Under the pieces are notes generated by a model. It saw only the letters and a list, made by a program, of their open reading frames with translations, was not told the origin of the DNA and did no database searches. A DNA stretch of 64,000 nt from Meridianimarinicoccus roseus (GTDB lineage: Bacteria; Pseudomonadota; Alphaproteobacteria; Rhodobacterales; Rhodobacteraceae): assembly GCF_003172915.1 (NCBI RefSeq), contig NZ_QGKU01000063.1, forward strand, positions 1-64,000, given 5' to 3'. Below, in pieces: positions 1-9,741 of the stretch (position 1 is its first letter; each line of letters opens with the position of its first letter). A program made the position numbers and the translations under genes.

Positions 1-651
1 CAGTCGTTCGATGAAGATGTTGTCCAGATAGCGGCCCTTGCCGTCCATCGATATGCGGACGCCCGAGCGGCGCAAGCGGTCTGTCCACTCAAACGATGTG
101 AACTGCGATCCCTGATCGCTGTTCATGATGTCAGGTGGCCCGAACCGATATATAGCCTCGTTCAGCGCCTCGACGCAGAAGTCGGCGTCCAGCGTGTTCG
201 AGATCCGCCACGCCAGAACCGTTCGGGTGTGCCAGTCCATGATCGCGACCAGATAGAGGAACCCGCGGCGCATCGGCAGGTAGGTGATGTCCACGCACCA
301 AACCTGGTTTGGCCTGTCCACCCGCAGCCCGCGCAGCAAATAGGGATAGGTCTTGTGACCTTTCGTCGGCCTGCTGGTGTTGGGTTTCTGGTAGATTGGC
401 ATCAACTCCATCAGGCGCATGAGCCGACGGATGCGCTTCTCGTTCACCGCGTGGCCTTCGTTGCGCAGGTGCCACGTCATCTGACGCACACCGAAGAAGG
501 GCGTCTCCAGGAACTGCACGTCGATCAGCCGCATCAGCGCGAGGTTCTGCTCGGTCTCGCCCTGCGGCGTGTAGTAGAAAGATGACCGCGGTATCGACAG
601 AAGCGCGCACTGTTGGCCGATCGACAGGTCAGGATGGTCGCGTTCGATCAT
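1..651 (-). CDS. IS3-family transposase OrfB (partial, C-terminus outside window)
   Basis: An open frame runs from an ATG at 651 through base 1 without a stop (217 codons). It starts MIERDHPDLSIGQQCALLSI and carries the HTH_21 segment followed by an rve/DDE integrase core. The first catalytic aspartate lies in WCVDITYLPM and the second in MNSDQGSQFTS. The third residue (Glu) would fall past the window edge. The frame ends in the typical YLDNIFIERL segment just before that glutamate region. OrfB would normally be made by -1 frameshifting from orfA, which overlaps or abuts it here. Confidence 0.8.
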   Translation of the reverse strand, partial: MIERDHPDLSIGQQCALLSIPRSSFYYTPQGETEQNLALMRLIDVQFLETPFFGVRQMTWHLRNEGHAVNEKRIRRLMRLMELMPIYQKPNTSRPTKGHKTYPYLLRGLRVDRPNQVWCVDITYLPMRRGFLYLVAIMDWHTRTVLAWRISNTLDADFCVEALNEAIYRFGPPDIMNSDQGSQFTSFEWTDRLRRSGVRISMDGKGRYLDNIFIERL

Positions 652-659
652 GCCACGCC

Positions 660-953
660 TCACTTCCCGCCCCAGGGTTTGAGCTTTCTTTCCAAAAAAG
701 AGTTGGCCACCGCCAGCTCTCCGATCTTGGCATGTAGATCCCGAACCTGATCCTCGTCGATGACGGGTGCCTTGCAGCCGCCACGTTCGAAGACACCGGA
801 CGCGCCTTCGAGCAGCGCACGTTTTCATTGATTGATCATCGTTGGATGCACGCCGAACCGGCTCGCCAACTCCGACACGGTCGCCTCGCCTCTCAGCGCT
901 TCCAGCGCCACCTTCGCCTTGAACTCAGCGGCATGCTGTTTTCGTTTCGACAT
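660..953 (-). pseudogene. IS3-family transposase OrfA with in-frame stop
   Basis: The frame starts [20 protein letters not shown] at 953, the usual helix-turn-helix N-terminus of an IS3 OrfA, and ends FLERKLKPWGGK at 660, just upstream of orfB. At 824-826 the codon after HPTMINQ is TGA, where this family normally has tryptophan (INQWKR). A single TGG-to-TGA change explains it. The rest of the frame, including the leucine-rich C-terminal helix, is intact, so the decay is recent or the stop is tolerated. Confidence 0.75.
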
Positions 954-1222
954 CTTCGATCTCCTTCTTGGTGAAGATCAGCAGACAGCAATTCAAAGCC
1001 TACGTCAGTGTCCAGTTTTCGGGGACCACCTCACATCCGGGTCACGCTTCTCTTTGCAGTCTGGTTGATGCCACGTGGGACTTCGCTGCACGCATGTGTC
1101 GGATTGGTTGTGGAGAACCTCGCTTTTAGACGCGCTTGGTGGCGCAGCAGACATTTTCGGCTCCATCCACAAACCTCGTCCGGTGAGGACGATCCCGTTC
1201 AGATCGATGTTGGGCGGTCAGA

Positions 1223-2257
1223 TCATGCCATGCCCTCCACCTTTTCTGGACGGGACTCGGAGCCATCGGCCCACATGCGGTGGAGGAGAACGGCCAGTTT
1301 GCGCGCAACAGCCACAACCGCGCGGCGGCGTCCTTTGGTGCGCATCAAGCGTATGCCCCAGGACTTGATCTGCGACCCGGCCATGGTTCGCATGAGCAAC
1401 GCATTGGCGGCAGCTTAGAGCGTTGCTCTCACATCTCGGTCCCCGGCCTTCGATATCCGGCCTTGGTTGTCGTGTTCGCCAGACTGGTATCGTCGGGGCG
1501 TCAGGCCAAAGTGGGCGGCCACGGTGCGAGACCGTTTGAACCGCGTAGGGTCATCGACCGCCGCCTTGAAAGTCAAAGCCGCGATCCGGCCGACACCGGG
1601 CACAGTCATCATGCGCATGCAGACCTCATCCTGACTGGCGGCGCGTTTGACCCGTCGGTCGAGCTCCAGGAAGTGCTGATACAGAACCAGCCGAGCATCC
1701 AGCAGCGGCAGCATGGCATGGGCCAGTACCTCGTCCATCTTGATCATCGGCCGGACAACACCGTCGAAACTGCCATGCTTCACCGTCTTCGGCAGGCGAA
1801 TGCCAAATATCTTCAGCAAACCTCGCACCTCGTTGGCCAGATCGATGGTCTTGCTCAGCAACGCCTTACGCGTGCTCAGAAGGGCTCGAACCCCGTGTGC
1901 CTCCCGGCTCTTCATGTGAACGGGGCTGAACCACCCAGTCCGCAGGATTTGAGCGATGCCGCGCGCATCGTTTCGATCCGTCTTGTTGCGCATCGCGGAC
2001 AGCGCGGCGCTGACTTGGCGTGCCTCCATGCAGACGACGTCGAATCCTTCTGCCTTCAATCCGTAGAACAGATGCTGGCTCAAGGTGCCTGACTCGAACC
2101 CGACGCGCTCGATTGAACCGGGAAGCGCGGTCAGATAGCCGGATATCTCCCCGATCTCGCAAGGCAATTCTCGCTCATGCAGAACCGTGCCATTGCTGTC
2201 GACAACACAAACCGCGCAGGACCGCAGCGACACATCCAAGCCCGCATAATACTCCAT
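1223..2257 (-). pseudogene. IS110-family transposase with premature stop
   Basis: The frame starts MEYYAGLDVSLRSCAVCVVD at 2257. It has the DEDD (RuvC-like) N-terminal domain of IS110/IS492 transposases, then the Tnp_20 domain with the MMTVPGVGRIAAL helix-hairpin-helix. At 1415-1417 a TAA interrupts RATL-stop-AAANALLMRTMAG, at a position usually occupied by tyrosine in this family. Downstream the same frame continues for about 63 codons with recognisable family sequence (IKSWGIRLMRTKGRRRAVVA) to a TGA at 1223. This is one nonsense change in an otherwise full-length gene. Confidence 0.85.
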
Positions 2258-2742
2258 TCGAAATCTCCCTTGTTCACAGATTTCCTGTGATCCTATAGGG
2301 AGCTCGACCTCAGTTCAGGGTTAGCCCAATTACGCATGCTCTGGGCCGGACTACTTCAAAGCGGCTGTTCTCCGTCGGCCGCACCACTGCTTTCACACCT
2401 TCTGTATGCGGCCCTTTCATTGCAGCCACCGTACCGGGGTGGATGGTGTTCACGGATGGCAGGCCGTTGGCGGTTTGCACTGCGGCAACAATGAACTGCC
2501 GGCCGAGGCGCCTTTGCCGCGCATGCAATTGTTGGCCGCCCCGCGCCGTCCCTCTCGTCGCTGCTTGGCCCTGCGGGGCCTGCTTCGCGACACATTTGGC
2601 ATCGCGCCTCGAACGCCGGACGAGACACAGGTCGTGATTGCTGCCCGGGATCACGCTATACCTGCATGGCGCACCGATGCTGCGGCTTCCCCGACCTGCG
2701 GCGATGGGAGACTGCGGCGCGCTGAAACGAGAGACTTTCACC
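2258..2742. other. Gap of about 485 bp: IS110 flank, no assignable gene
   Basis: This holds the region upstream of the IS110 transposase, which in the IS110 group can encode the guide (bridge) RNA, and then roughly 400 bp with open but unconvincing frames on both strands. The minus-strand frame ending at 2310 contains the plausible segment QFIVAAVQTANGLPSVNTI and may be a gene remnant, but I cannot name a family. A possible Shine-Dalgarno sequence (GAGAG) at the right end serves the methyltransferase at 2743. Confidence 0.4.
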
Positions 2743-3432
2743 ATGCCCAGCTTCGCCCGAACGGATCCTCTTGCCGACCCCGCTGCCACCGCGGCATCGG
2801 TTCCCGGTCTTGCGCACGCCCCCGCGACGGCGCGCAACAGGGAACCGATCCGTCAGGCGCTGGCCGGGCTTCTCCCGGCGCACCCCTGCAGGGTCCTGGA
2901 AGTGGCCTCGGGCTCGGGCGAACATGCCCTGTGGATGGCGCGGGCTCTGCCGCAAGTGACCTGGGTTCCGAGCGAAGCCACGGCGGGTGGTCTCGCCAAC
3001 ATCGACCGCTGGCGCATGCTCTGCCCGGAACTGTCGGGGCGCGTTCTGCCAGCGGTGCTGCTGGACGCCAGCCAGCCACCCTGGCCCGGGGACCCTGTAG
3101 ATGCCGTCTTCGTCGCAAACCTCACGCATATCGCGCCCTGGTCTGCAACGCTCGGGCTGGTGGGCGGCGCTGCCGCCCGGCTCGTTGCCGGAGGATTGCT
3201 CCTCATCTACGGCCCGTTCAACGAATGCGGTGGGTACACGGGCGACGGCAACGCGCGTTTCGACGCAGACCTGCGCAGGCGCAATCCCGAATGGGGCCTG
3301 CGTGACCGCGAGGCGGTGGACGCCGTAGCCGAAGGATCAGGCTTCGTCGTCGAGCCAGCCCAGGATATGCCGGCAAACAACCGGCTGCTGGTCTATCGCC
3401 ATCCCGGTCGCGATAAGAAGCGTCACCGCTGA
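2743..3432 (+). CDS. DUF938 family SAM-dependent methyltransferase-like protein
   Basis: Protein of 229 residues. It begins MPSFARTDPLADPAATAASV and has a Rossmann SAM-binding motif I at about residues 51-60 (VLEVASGSGE). An acidic strand end and the segment VFVANLTHIAPW follow, and GPFNECGGYTGDGNARFD is characteristic of DUF938 (METTL26-like) proteins. The usual family length is about 200 residues, which fits the ATG at 2743 better than the ATG at 2638 in the same frame; GAGAG lies about 9 bases upstream of 2743. The substrate is unknown. It stands alone between an IS and a YecA-like gene. Confidence 0.85.
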   Translation: MPSFARTDPLADPAATAASVPGLAHAPATARNREPIRQALAGLLPAHPCRVLEVASGSGEHALWMARALPQVTWVPSEATAGGLANIDRWRMLCPELSGRVLPAVLLDASQPPWPGDPVDAVFVANLTHIAPWSATLGLVGGAAARLVAGGLLLIYGPFNECGGYTGDGNARFDADLRRRNPEWGLRDREAVDAVAEGSGFVVEPAQDMPANNRLLVYRHPGRDKKRHR

Positions 3433-3536
3433 CGTCGCAAGGCCGATTTCCCGGTCGTTTCCGGGTTCGGACTTGTCCGGTTTGCGAGCCTGCGTCAGGA
3501 AGCCCATGTATTTTGGGCCTCGCCTGGAAACGTCCC

Positions 3537-4220
3537 ATGGACCGGTCCGATCAAGATCTCGACCGTCTGAGCGCACTGTTGCACGCGCTGCCGGTCGACA
3601 CCATGCCCATGACGCTCAGCGAGCTTGCTGGCTACGTCACCGGCGTTCTCGCCTGCACGGAGATGATTCCGCCCTCCGAATGGATGCCGGGCGTCTGGGG
3701 CGAGACCGAAACGGCGGAGTTTCCCGACGAGAAGACCGCCACTGACACGGTCGGTGCCGTGATGGCGCATTACAACGACATCGCCGAGGCGATGATCCGC
3801 TCGCCCTGGATCGAACCGATCTACGAGATCGATCCCAACAGTGACGAGATCCTGCGGGAACCCTGGGTCGATGGCTTTACGCGCGCCCTCGGACTGAGAC
3901 CGGACGCCTGGGAGCGTTTGCTCGATCGGCCCGACCAAGAAACGAGGACCACGATGGTCTTCCTAACGGCGCTGCAGGAGATCTACATGGGCCAAAGCAA
4001 GTTCTCGGGGGATGAGACCGGCGCGATCGACATAGAGGCCCTGGACCTGATCCCGAGTTGCGTCGCCACAATACTCCACCAGTCGCGGCCCGAGCTTTAC
4101 CACGAAGACCCCGCACATCCGCCCCATGCGCCGTTCAGGGCAGGTCCCCGGTCTGGACGCAGCGCTCCGTGCACTTGCGGCTCAGGCCGCAAATACAAGC
4201 AATGCTGCGCCCGGAACTGA
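3537..4220 (+). CDS. UPF0149 (YecA/YgfB-like) protein with C-terminal SEC-C zinc motif
   Basis: Protein of 227 residues. The N-terminal and central part (for example MTLSELAGYVTGVLACTEMI and the acidic, helical segment up to about residue 190) fits the UPF0149/YecA family. The last 16 residues carry a SEC-C zinc-binding motif, CTCGSGRKYKQCC, as at the C-terminus of SecA. Such proteins are cytosolic metal-binding proteins of largely unknown role. The ATG at 3537 is preferred to one 24 bases upstream because it starts the conserved region; neither has a strong ribosome-binding site. Confidence 0.8.
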   Translation: MDRSDQDLDRLSALLHALPVDTMPMTLSELAGYVTGVLACTEMIPPSEWMPGVWGETETAEFPDEKTATDTVGAVMAHYNDIAEAMIRSPWIEPIYEIDPNSDEILREPWVDGFTRALGLRPDAWERLLDRPDQETRTTMVFLTALQEIYMGQSKFSGDETGAIDIEALDLIPSCVATILHQSRPELYHEDPAHPPHAPFRAGPRSGRSAPCTCGSGRKYKQCCARN

Positions 4221-4438
4221 GCTTTGGCACTGAGGCAATCCCGGCTCAAGATGGACTTCGGCAACGGGGATCAGCGCTGCGAGGCGGCTTCTCGAAACCG
4301 GCCATTCGTACTGCATGCAATATTCTTGAGGAACCCGCGATCGCAGTGCGGACTGGTGTGGCGTTGGCCGCCTCCAGGGTTGCCAGTAACACTCTCAATA
4401 AATTAGCGTGACGGAACGCAGGTACAGGGGTTGTGGAA

Positions 4439-5899
4439 ATGGGGCTTCTCGACACGCTTTTCGGAGCGATCAATGACTTCACGTGGGGTTGGTCGCTGAT
4501 CCCGTTTCTCGTCGTTCTCGGCGTGTTCTTCACAGTCGCCAGCGGGTTTGTGCAGTTCCGTTTTTTCAAACGGATGTTCAATGTCCTGACGGGGGGTGAC
4601 GAGGACAACGATCCGACCAAGATCAGTGCACGCGAAGCGCTGTTCGTCTCCGTGGGCGGGCGCGTCGGCGGCGGCAACATCGCCGGCGTCGCAGTGGCGA
4701 TCACCGCCGGCGGGCCCGGTGCGGTATTCTGGATGTGGGTCATCGCACTGATCGGCATGTGCACCGCGCTGGTCGAGGCAACGCTGGCCCAGCTTTACAA
4801 GCGCACGGACGAAAACGGCGACTATCGCGGCGGTCCGGCGCGGGCGATCGTGCACGGCCTTGGCGAAAACTACCGTTGGCTGGCGACTATCTACGCCGTC
4901 TGCCTGATTGCCTCGTTCTCCATAGGGTTCAATGCGTTCCAGGGCAATACCGTCGCCGGTGCGGCGCTTGATTCGATGGACGTTCCACGGCTGTGGACGG
5001 GAATCGCCCTGTCGCTGCTGACAGGCGTCATCGTGTTCGGCGGCATACACCGGATTGCCAAGGCAGCCGATGTGATCATCCCCGTGATGGCAATTGGTTA
5101 TATCGGGATGGCGCTGGTCGTGATCGTGCTGAATGTTTTCTCGCTCCCTGCCGTGCTCTGGGATATTGTCGCCAATGCGTTCGGGCTTCGGGAGGCAGTC
5201 GCCGGCGGAATGGGTGCTGCCATCGCGCAAGGGCTGCGGCGCGGTCTCTTTTCCAACGAGGCCGGGCTTGGCTCGGCGCCCAACGTGGCCGCGACGGCCT
5301 ATGTGAAACACCCGGTAAGCCAGGGGATCACCCAGAGCTTCTCGGTTTTCATAGACACGATTTTGATCTGTTCATGTACGGCGTTCGTGATCCTGCTCGC
5401 CGATGTCTACCAGCCCGGCGCGGAAGGCATCGACGGCGTGGCGCTCACTCAGCAAAGCATGGTCGAACATGTGGGCGCATGGGCGCAGTACTTCCTGACC
5501 TTCGCGATCCTGCTATTCGCGTTCTCGTCGATCATGTACAACTATTACCTTGGCGAAAACGCACTGATCTTCATGACCGAGAACAAGATGGCGGTGCTTG
5601 TGCTGCGGGTGGCCATCATGGGCATTGTCTTCCTCGGCGCCGTGGCGCCCGGAGCGACGGCAGTCTTCGCGTTCTCGGACCCAATGATGGGAATTCTCGC
5701 TGTAGTGAACCTGCTGGCATTGATGATGCTCTTCCCGGTGGCGATGCGCATCATCACCGACTTCAGGACCCAGTTGGCGGCGGGTGTGGCCAAGCCGGTC
5801 TTCGATCCAGCGCAGTTCCCGGACCTCGATACCGACCCGTCTGCTTGGCCAGACGCACCGGCCGCTGCGGCTGGTCGCGGGCCAGTCGGTTCGACCTAG
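4439..5899 (+). CDS. Sodium:alanine/glycine symporter (AGCS family)
   Basis: Integral membrane protein of about 486 residues with roughly ten hydrophobic helices. AGCS signatures include SAREALFVSVGGRVGGGNIA near residue 65, GLFSNEAGLGSAPN near residue 278, and the family-typical TAYVKHPVSQG that follows. It would import alanine or glycine with Na+ across the inner membrane. The closest GGGG sits about 8 bases upstream of the ATG at 4439; a GTG at 4433 in the same frame is the alternative. It stands alone, about 215 bp after the YecA-like gene, so it probably has its own promoter, which I cannot place. Confidence 0.9.
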   Translation: MGLLDTLFGAINDFTWGWSLIPFLVVLGVFFTVASGFVQFRFFKRMFNVLTGGDEDNDPTKISAREALFVSVGGRVGGGNIAGVAVAITAGGPGAVFWMWVIALIGMCTALVEATLAQLYKRTDENGDYRGGPARAIVHGLGENYRWLATIYAVCLIASFSIGFNAFQGNTVAGAALDSMDVPRLWTGIALSLLTGVIVFGGIHRIAKAADVIIPVMAIGYIGMALVVIVLNVFSLPAVLWDIVANAFGLREAVAGGMGAAIAQGLRRGLFSNEAGLGSAPNVAATAYVKHPVSQGITQSFSVFIDTILICSCTAFVILLADVYQPGAEGIDGVALTQQSMVEHVGAWAQYFLTFAILLFAFSSIMYNYYLGENALIFMTENKMAVLVLRVAIMGIVFLGAVAPGATAVFAFSDPMMGILAVVNLLALMMLFPVAMRIITDFRTQLAAGVAKPVFDPAQFPDLDTDPSAWPDAPAAAAGRGPVGST

Positions 5900-6043
5900 G
5901 CTAGCAACTGTATCTGTCAGGTCGTCGCGGCAGTCCATTTGTGACGGCTTTTGCACTGGGCGTCGGCGATGGTGACGAGCTTTTTGGCGGGGACTGTTAC
6001 GCTAATTTGCGCGTGTTGCAGGTTTACCTGATGGCACAATTGG

Positions 6044-6210
6044 TCACGCGGCGGTCTCGAAGAGGCTTGCGATGAATTCGATCTCGTCTCTGACGCCGGG
6101 TTGTTGGTGGTAGATATGGCCGCGTTTGATGGTCCTGATCGTCTCGAGTCCGCTCAGAGTGGCTTTGGCAAATGCCGGGACTGACCATCTGGCACGCAGT
6201 TCTATCTTAG
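6044..6210 (-). pseudogene. C-terminal remnant of an IS6-like transposase
   Basis: The last ~50 codons of a minus-strand frame read FAKATLSGLETIRTIKRGHI and end FIASLFETAA, which resembles the C-terminus of IS6-family transposases (segment 'A.ATL.GIE.I.MI.KGQ'). Upstream homology stops at about 6210, where the end of the spermidine-synthase-like gene overlaps in another frame. The N-terminal and catalytic parts are missing. Family assignment rests on the short tail only. Confidence 0.55.
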
Positions 6211-6212
6211 AT

Positions 6213-7796
6213 CTACCGATGTCCGACCCAGCCACGATCATCGGTAAAAGCACGCGCGCCGGAGATCTGCGTGGGTCCGTAATCATCGGGCAAGCCGTCC
6301 AGAGGCTCAAGACCCAGATCGGATGCCGCGAAGAGGATGTTGGTTCGACCATTCTCTTTGATGTCGCCCTGAACTGTTTCGATCCGCGGAAAAAGCTTTC
6401 TCAGGATTGCATGGACGCCGCGCGCGAGGGGACCGTCGGGGGCATCGATAAGGTTAACATAGACCGGTCCATCGACAATTTCTTCAAGCCGGGCAAATGT
6501 CTCGAGCGTGACCAGATGCGCCGGGACCGAACCGGATGAGAAGGCATCCATCACCGCGGCGTCAAAGCGCTGGTCTGTTTCTTCCAGGTAGACCCTCCCG
6601 TCGGCGTGAACGATCTCGAGCCGTCCCTCCGCACCCGCATCGTCGATTGCGTCATGACCGGTCCGCGCGATCATCTTCGCTGCGTTCGGCAGGTGCATGC
6701 GCACCACCTTCGTCACCAGGGGGTCGATCTCCACCGCGACCGCTTGCGCCTTCGGCCGAGAGGCGAGCAGCTTTGTCGGCAGCGTGTAACCGCCGCCCCC
6801 AATGAAAAGAACCGATGCATCCGGCCCGAGATCGCGATCCATGCGGGCCCAGAGCCACTTGGTATAGCTCAGGGCAAGCCCGACCGTGCCATCCTCACCC
6901 TCTACCGGTGTGACCCGCTCGGCGGCTTGCACAGTACCATCCGAGACCAAAAGCACTTCGGGGCCTTGCTCCACGACATGCAAGCAGGACAGCCCGGATT
7001 CATACTGGCAGGCCGGGGATCCGGCGAGACCTGCAAAGCCGACAAAACCCGCAGCCGCGATGGTCACGCTTGGGTTGCCCGGGCCGCCACCGCGCACGAC
7101 CGGCAGGCAAAGCAGCGCCACCGCCCCGCAGGCGGCGAAAGTCGCCGTCGACCCAATCAGGGGCAGCGTCACGAACCCGGCGAGGATGGCTCCGACAATC
7201 GCCCCTACCGACCCTGCCGCCAGCACGAAACCCAGCGACGATCCCTCCCGGCCTGGCCGCGCCTCGATCGCGATCTTCGCAAGCAACGGCGATGGAAGCG
7301 TCACACAGACGGATGCTGGAAAGAACACGATAAACACGCTGAGCATCATGCCATCGATGCCGCGCGCACCGAAAGCGTGCAGCAAGCCGAGCAAGGTAGG
7401 CGACACGGCCATCAGCACCGCCGTCGCGATAAGCGCGCTGCGGACATTGCGCAGGGCGACGGCCCGCGGCCGTTCCGCCACGATCCCGCCAAGGGCGCTG
7501 CCCAAGGAAAATCCGCCCAGAACCGTCGCGATCACGGTCGTCCAGGTCAGCAGCGAGGTCCCGAAGAACGGTGCGAGCACGCGGCCCGCGGCGATCTCGT
7601 AGGTCAGCCCCACGGCGGACAGGACGAGGATCAGGGCGATAGTGATAGAAAAGCGGATGGAAGCCTCCCATGTCGTTTTCAAGAACAGATAAGCGGTCCT
7701 GCCCAGCGTGACGCCGCGACGTGGCAGGTAACCCTCGAAACCATGTTCTTCCAGCACCAACAACAAAAGGCCTTGCGTGCGTGCTCGAATGGGCAT
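6213..7796 (-). CDS. Fused membrane/spermidine synthase-like protein
   Basis: About 527 residues from the ATG at 7796. The first ~250 residues form hydrophobic helices (ITIALILVLSAVGLTYEI onward) as in fused MFS/spermidine-synthase proteins. The last ~230 residues are a spermidine-synthase fold: nucleotide-binding LFIGGGGYTLP, the acidic strand VEIDPLVTKV, and ADGRVYLEETDQRFDAAVMD. Real aminopropyltransferase activity is doubtful for this fused family. The start is uncertain: the frame stays open further upstream into a recombinase remnant, and a TTG at 7682 just before the first membrane helix is also possible. The 3' end abuts an IS6-like remnant. Confidence 0.75.
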   Translation of the reverse strand: MPIRARTQGLLLLVLEEHGFEGYLPRRGVTLGRTAYLFLKTTWEASIRFSITIALILVLSAVGLTYEIAAGRVLAPFFGTSLLTWTTVIATVLGGFSLGSALGGIVAERPRAVALRNVRSALIATAVLMAVSPTLLGLLHAFGARGIDGMMLSVFIVFFPASVCVTLPSPLLAKIAIEARPGREGSSLGFVLAAGSVGAIVGAILAGFVTLPLIGSTATFAACGAVALLCLPVVRGGGPGNPSVTIAAAGFVGFAGLAGSPACQYESGLSCLHVVEQGPEVLLVSDGTVQAAERVTPVEGEDGTVGLALSYTKWLWARMDRDLGPDASVLFIGGGGYTLPTKLLASRPKAQAVAVEIDPLVTKVVRMHLPNAAKMIARTGHDAIDDAGAEGRLEIVHADGRVYLEETDQRFDAAVMDAFSSGSVPAHLVTLETFARLEEIVDGPVYVNLIDAPDGPLARGVHAILRKLFPRIETVQGDIKENGRTNILFAASDLGLEPLDGLPDDYGPTQISGARAFTDDRGWVGHR

Positions 7797-7839
7797 GCCG
7801 CCTACCAGTGAGGGTGCCCCCGGAGGAGAGGCCACCAAA

Positions 7840-8007
7840 GCAAAGGTCCGGCTGCGCCACGGGTTCGGCATCAACACCACGGTCAACGGCGTCCTGCTGC
7901 ACATTCTGCAGGAATGGGCGGGCCATGCGCACCTCAGCACGACGGCGATCAACGCCGATAGCTTTGGCAAGAAAGAGCAAAATATCGCTGCCATTGTGTG
8001 GGGGTAG
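7840..8007 (+). pseudogene. C-terminal fragment of a tyrosine recombinase/integrase
   Basis: The plus-strand frame reads RLRHGFGINTTVNGVLLHIL then EWAGHAHLSTTAINADSFGK. This is the C-terminal catalytic box of tyrosine recombinases: H-x-x-R is RHGFG here, then the LGH-type motif WAGHAHLSTT. The expected tyrosine is changed (AIYA becomes AINA), so the nucleophile is lost. Only about 55 codons remain and the 5' part is gone. It overlaps antisense with the possible upstream extension of the spermidine-synthase-like gene. Confidence 0.65.
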
Positions 8008-8078
8008 CGGATAGGTATCCGGTCTGGCCAGATTTCCTCGTATGGCTCGACACGTCAGCGTACGAGGTCGCCGCGACA

Positions 8079-8522
8079 TTCTCTATGGTGGATGTCCGGG
8101 CGCTGGCCGAAAGCTTCCTCGCCTTTCCACTGAAAGTGGTTTTCGCTGCCGGGAAGCTCGATCTCCTCGATGCGGTGATGGCGCAGATCGACCTGAACCG
8201 GCGCCTTGATGACAGCCGTCGCGCCATCGCCGACGGACATGGGATTCTCGCCGATGCGACGTGTTTCGCGGCCCTTCGAGACCGCGCCTTGCGCCAGGTT
8301 TCTCGATCTTCGGGACCCGTGCAGCCCGTAGCTGTTCTCTTCGCCCCAAGTGTCGATGCCGCCCTGGTGGCGCTCGTCGATCAATTTGATACGGATAGCG
8401 TTTCGGCTCTGCTCGATTTTCTCGAAAGTATCCAGCCGCGGCTGGTCGATTCACTGGGCATGTTGCCGGAGGCCGAACCGGTGTTCCAGGGCAGGGTGCG
8501 GCTGCTCCCCATAGAGGGCTAG
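8079..8522 (+). CDS. Hypothetical open frame, no recognised family
   Basis: A 147-codon frame (starts MVDVRALAESFLAFPLKVVF) in a region where several frames on both strands are open. I recognise no domain. Downstream of its TAG the same frame stays open to about 8755, which hints at a broken longer gene. A minus-strand frame (8055-8384) is equally long, so this may be noncoding or a decayed gene. Nothing else in 8008-9000 is assignable. Confidence 0.25.
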   Translation, partial: FSMVDVRALAESFLAFPLKVVFAAGKLDLLDAVMAQIDLNRRLDDSRRAIADGHGILADATCFAALRDRALRQVSRSSGPVQPVAVLFAPSVDAALVALVDQFDTDSVSALLDFLESIQPRLVDSLGMLPEAEPVFQGRVRLLPIEG

Positions 8523-9000
8523 GTCTTCCTCTACGAATACTATCCCGGTGCTCGCGAGGTCCATGTTCTGGACATGATTGCCCCGGGCCGGAACGGGCGC
8601 AGAGGGAGCCGGGGCGAAACCCTCCCGAAATCCCGGGGGTATCGGCCCAAGGTTTGTCATGGCCAAGCCGCTGAAATCCAGTTGGGCGGGGGAGGGTGGT
8701 CACAAACGACCGATATCGGTGAAAACCACGCCCTGCCACATGTTGTGCTTGAATAGGTCGGCGCTTCTTAAGCCGCTGTGATTGCGGCCAAAAGCAGTGG
8801 CTTTGTGCCGCGCGGTTCGGCCCGCTTCGAAGCCTCAACACGGGACCTTTCTGACCATACTTTTCTAGTTGTGGGCGGCTACAGCATCAACGTCCAACTT
8901 GGGTGGAAGGCGCTTAACTTTTTTGGAAAGCTCTGGTGCTCCTGCTGTTATACGGAAAGCCACCTGAAAATCGGCCGTGAACAGAAACCAGAGGTCTTTC

Positions 9001-9741
9001 ATGATGAACCCCGTAAGGATTGCCCGCGCGACCACGCTCTATCCCGATACCCCTGTTTCGAGGCAGCCGCGCATTCTGGTGGCGGTTTGGGCGTCTGCGG
9101 CGGTGCTCGCGCTGACCGCCTGCGGCGGAGGAGAGCGGGCCACTCGGGGCGACAGCTGTTCGGGTCGGCTGACCGTTGCCGGTGATCCGGCGCTTGCAGC
9201 CGCACTGCCATTCAACATCTACGCGCCGGGACCTGCGGATGACCTCAATGCGCAGGAGGCGGAACTCTACGAGGCGCTGATGCGCCATCGCGAAACGCTT
9301 GGCCTGCCGCGTGTGCCGCTGTCGCGCGGGCTCACGCTGGTGGCCGGGCGCCATGCCATGGATACGTCAGTGAACATCCTCGGAAAGGGGGGACAAGCCC
9401 CCGGCAGCAATTCCCATAGCTGGTCGGATGCACCCTATCCGGCCGATCACAGCCGACCCGAAGTGATGTGGGAAGCCCCGAGGAGACTGAATTCGGGCTA
9501 TTGCGCCACGGCGTATGAAATCTCGGCGGACGGTTTTCCGGAAATGTCACAGGTGGTCGATGGCTGGCTCGCGTCCTCTGGTCATGCGCCAGTGATCGAG
9601 AACACCGGGCCTTGGCGCGGCAAGGACTGGAAAGCGGTGGGTGTCGGGGTCGCACCGGCCACTACCAGCGGGCCGCCTGTTTACCATGTCTGGTTCGCCG
9701 AGACTCCGGACCCTGGCGGCGCGCCTGACTTCAGGCCCTAG
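9001..9741 (+). CDS. CAP-domain (SCP/PR-1-like) lipoprotein
   Basis: About 246 residues. A basic N-terminus and hydrophobic stretch lead to the lipobox LALTAC, with the lipidated cysteine near residue 41, so the mature protein is predicted to be membrane-anchored in the periplasm or at the cell surface. The rest matches bacterial CAP/CAP-like proteins: MRHRETLGLPRVPLSRGLTL (helix 1), RHAMDTS, a Ser/His-containing segment NSHSWSD, then GYCATAYEIS and a C-terminal VGVGVAPAT strand. AGAGG lies 6 bases before the ATG at 9001; a GTG at 8977 is less likely. Confidence 0.8.
   Translation: MMNPVRIARATTLYPDTPVSRQPRILVAVWASAAVLALTACGGGERATRGDSCSGRLTVAGDPALAAALPFNIYAPGPADDLNAQEAELYEALMRHRETLGLPRVPLSRGLTLVAGRHAMDTSVNILGKGGQAPGSNSHSWSDAPYPADHSRPEVMWEAPRRLNSGYCATAYEISADGFPEMSQVVDGWLASSGHAPVIENTGPWRGKDWKAVGVGVAPATTSGPPVYHVWFAETPDPGGAPDFRP

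Larger units (their letters stand above)
1..1032 (-). mobile_element. IS3-family insertion sequence, partial (cut by window start), inactivated
   Basis: Minus-strand orfA and orfB of an IS3-family element, read from about 1 kb back to base 1. The left end, with the last third of orfB and its catalytic glutamate, lies outside the window. The outer end on the right is placed near 1010-1032, where a sequence resembling an IS3 terminal repeat (GTGTCCAGTTTTCGGGGACC on the plus strand) follows the orfA start; that boundary is a guess because the partner repeat is not visible. OrfA has an in-frame stop, so this copy is probably inactive. Confidence 0.75.

Noticed and set aside
2406-3305. 299-codon plus-strand frame over the methyltransferase
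   Set aside because: Out of frame with the DUF938 gene and arginine/alanine-rich without a domain.
4403-5311. 302-codon minus-strand frame opposite the symporter
   Set aside because: Mirror frame of a well-supported AGCS transporter.
6213-7994. 593-codon version of the spermidine-synthase-like protein
   Set aside because: The first ~66 codons are antisense to a recombinase fragment and have no family similarity.
8055-8384. Minus-strand 109-codon frame near the recombinase remnant
   Set aside because: No family similarity; equally open frames exist opposite, so coding cannot be supported.
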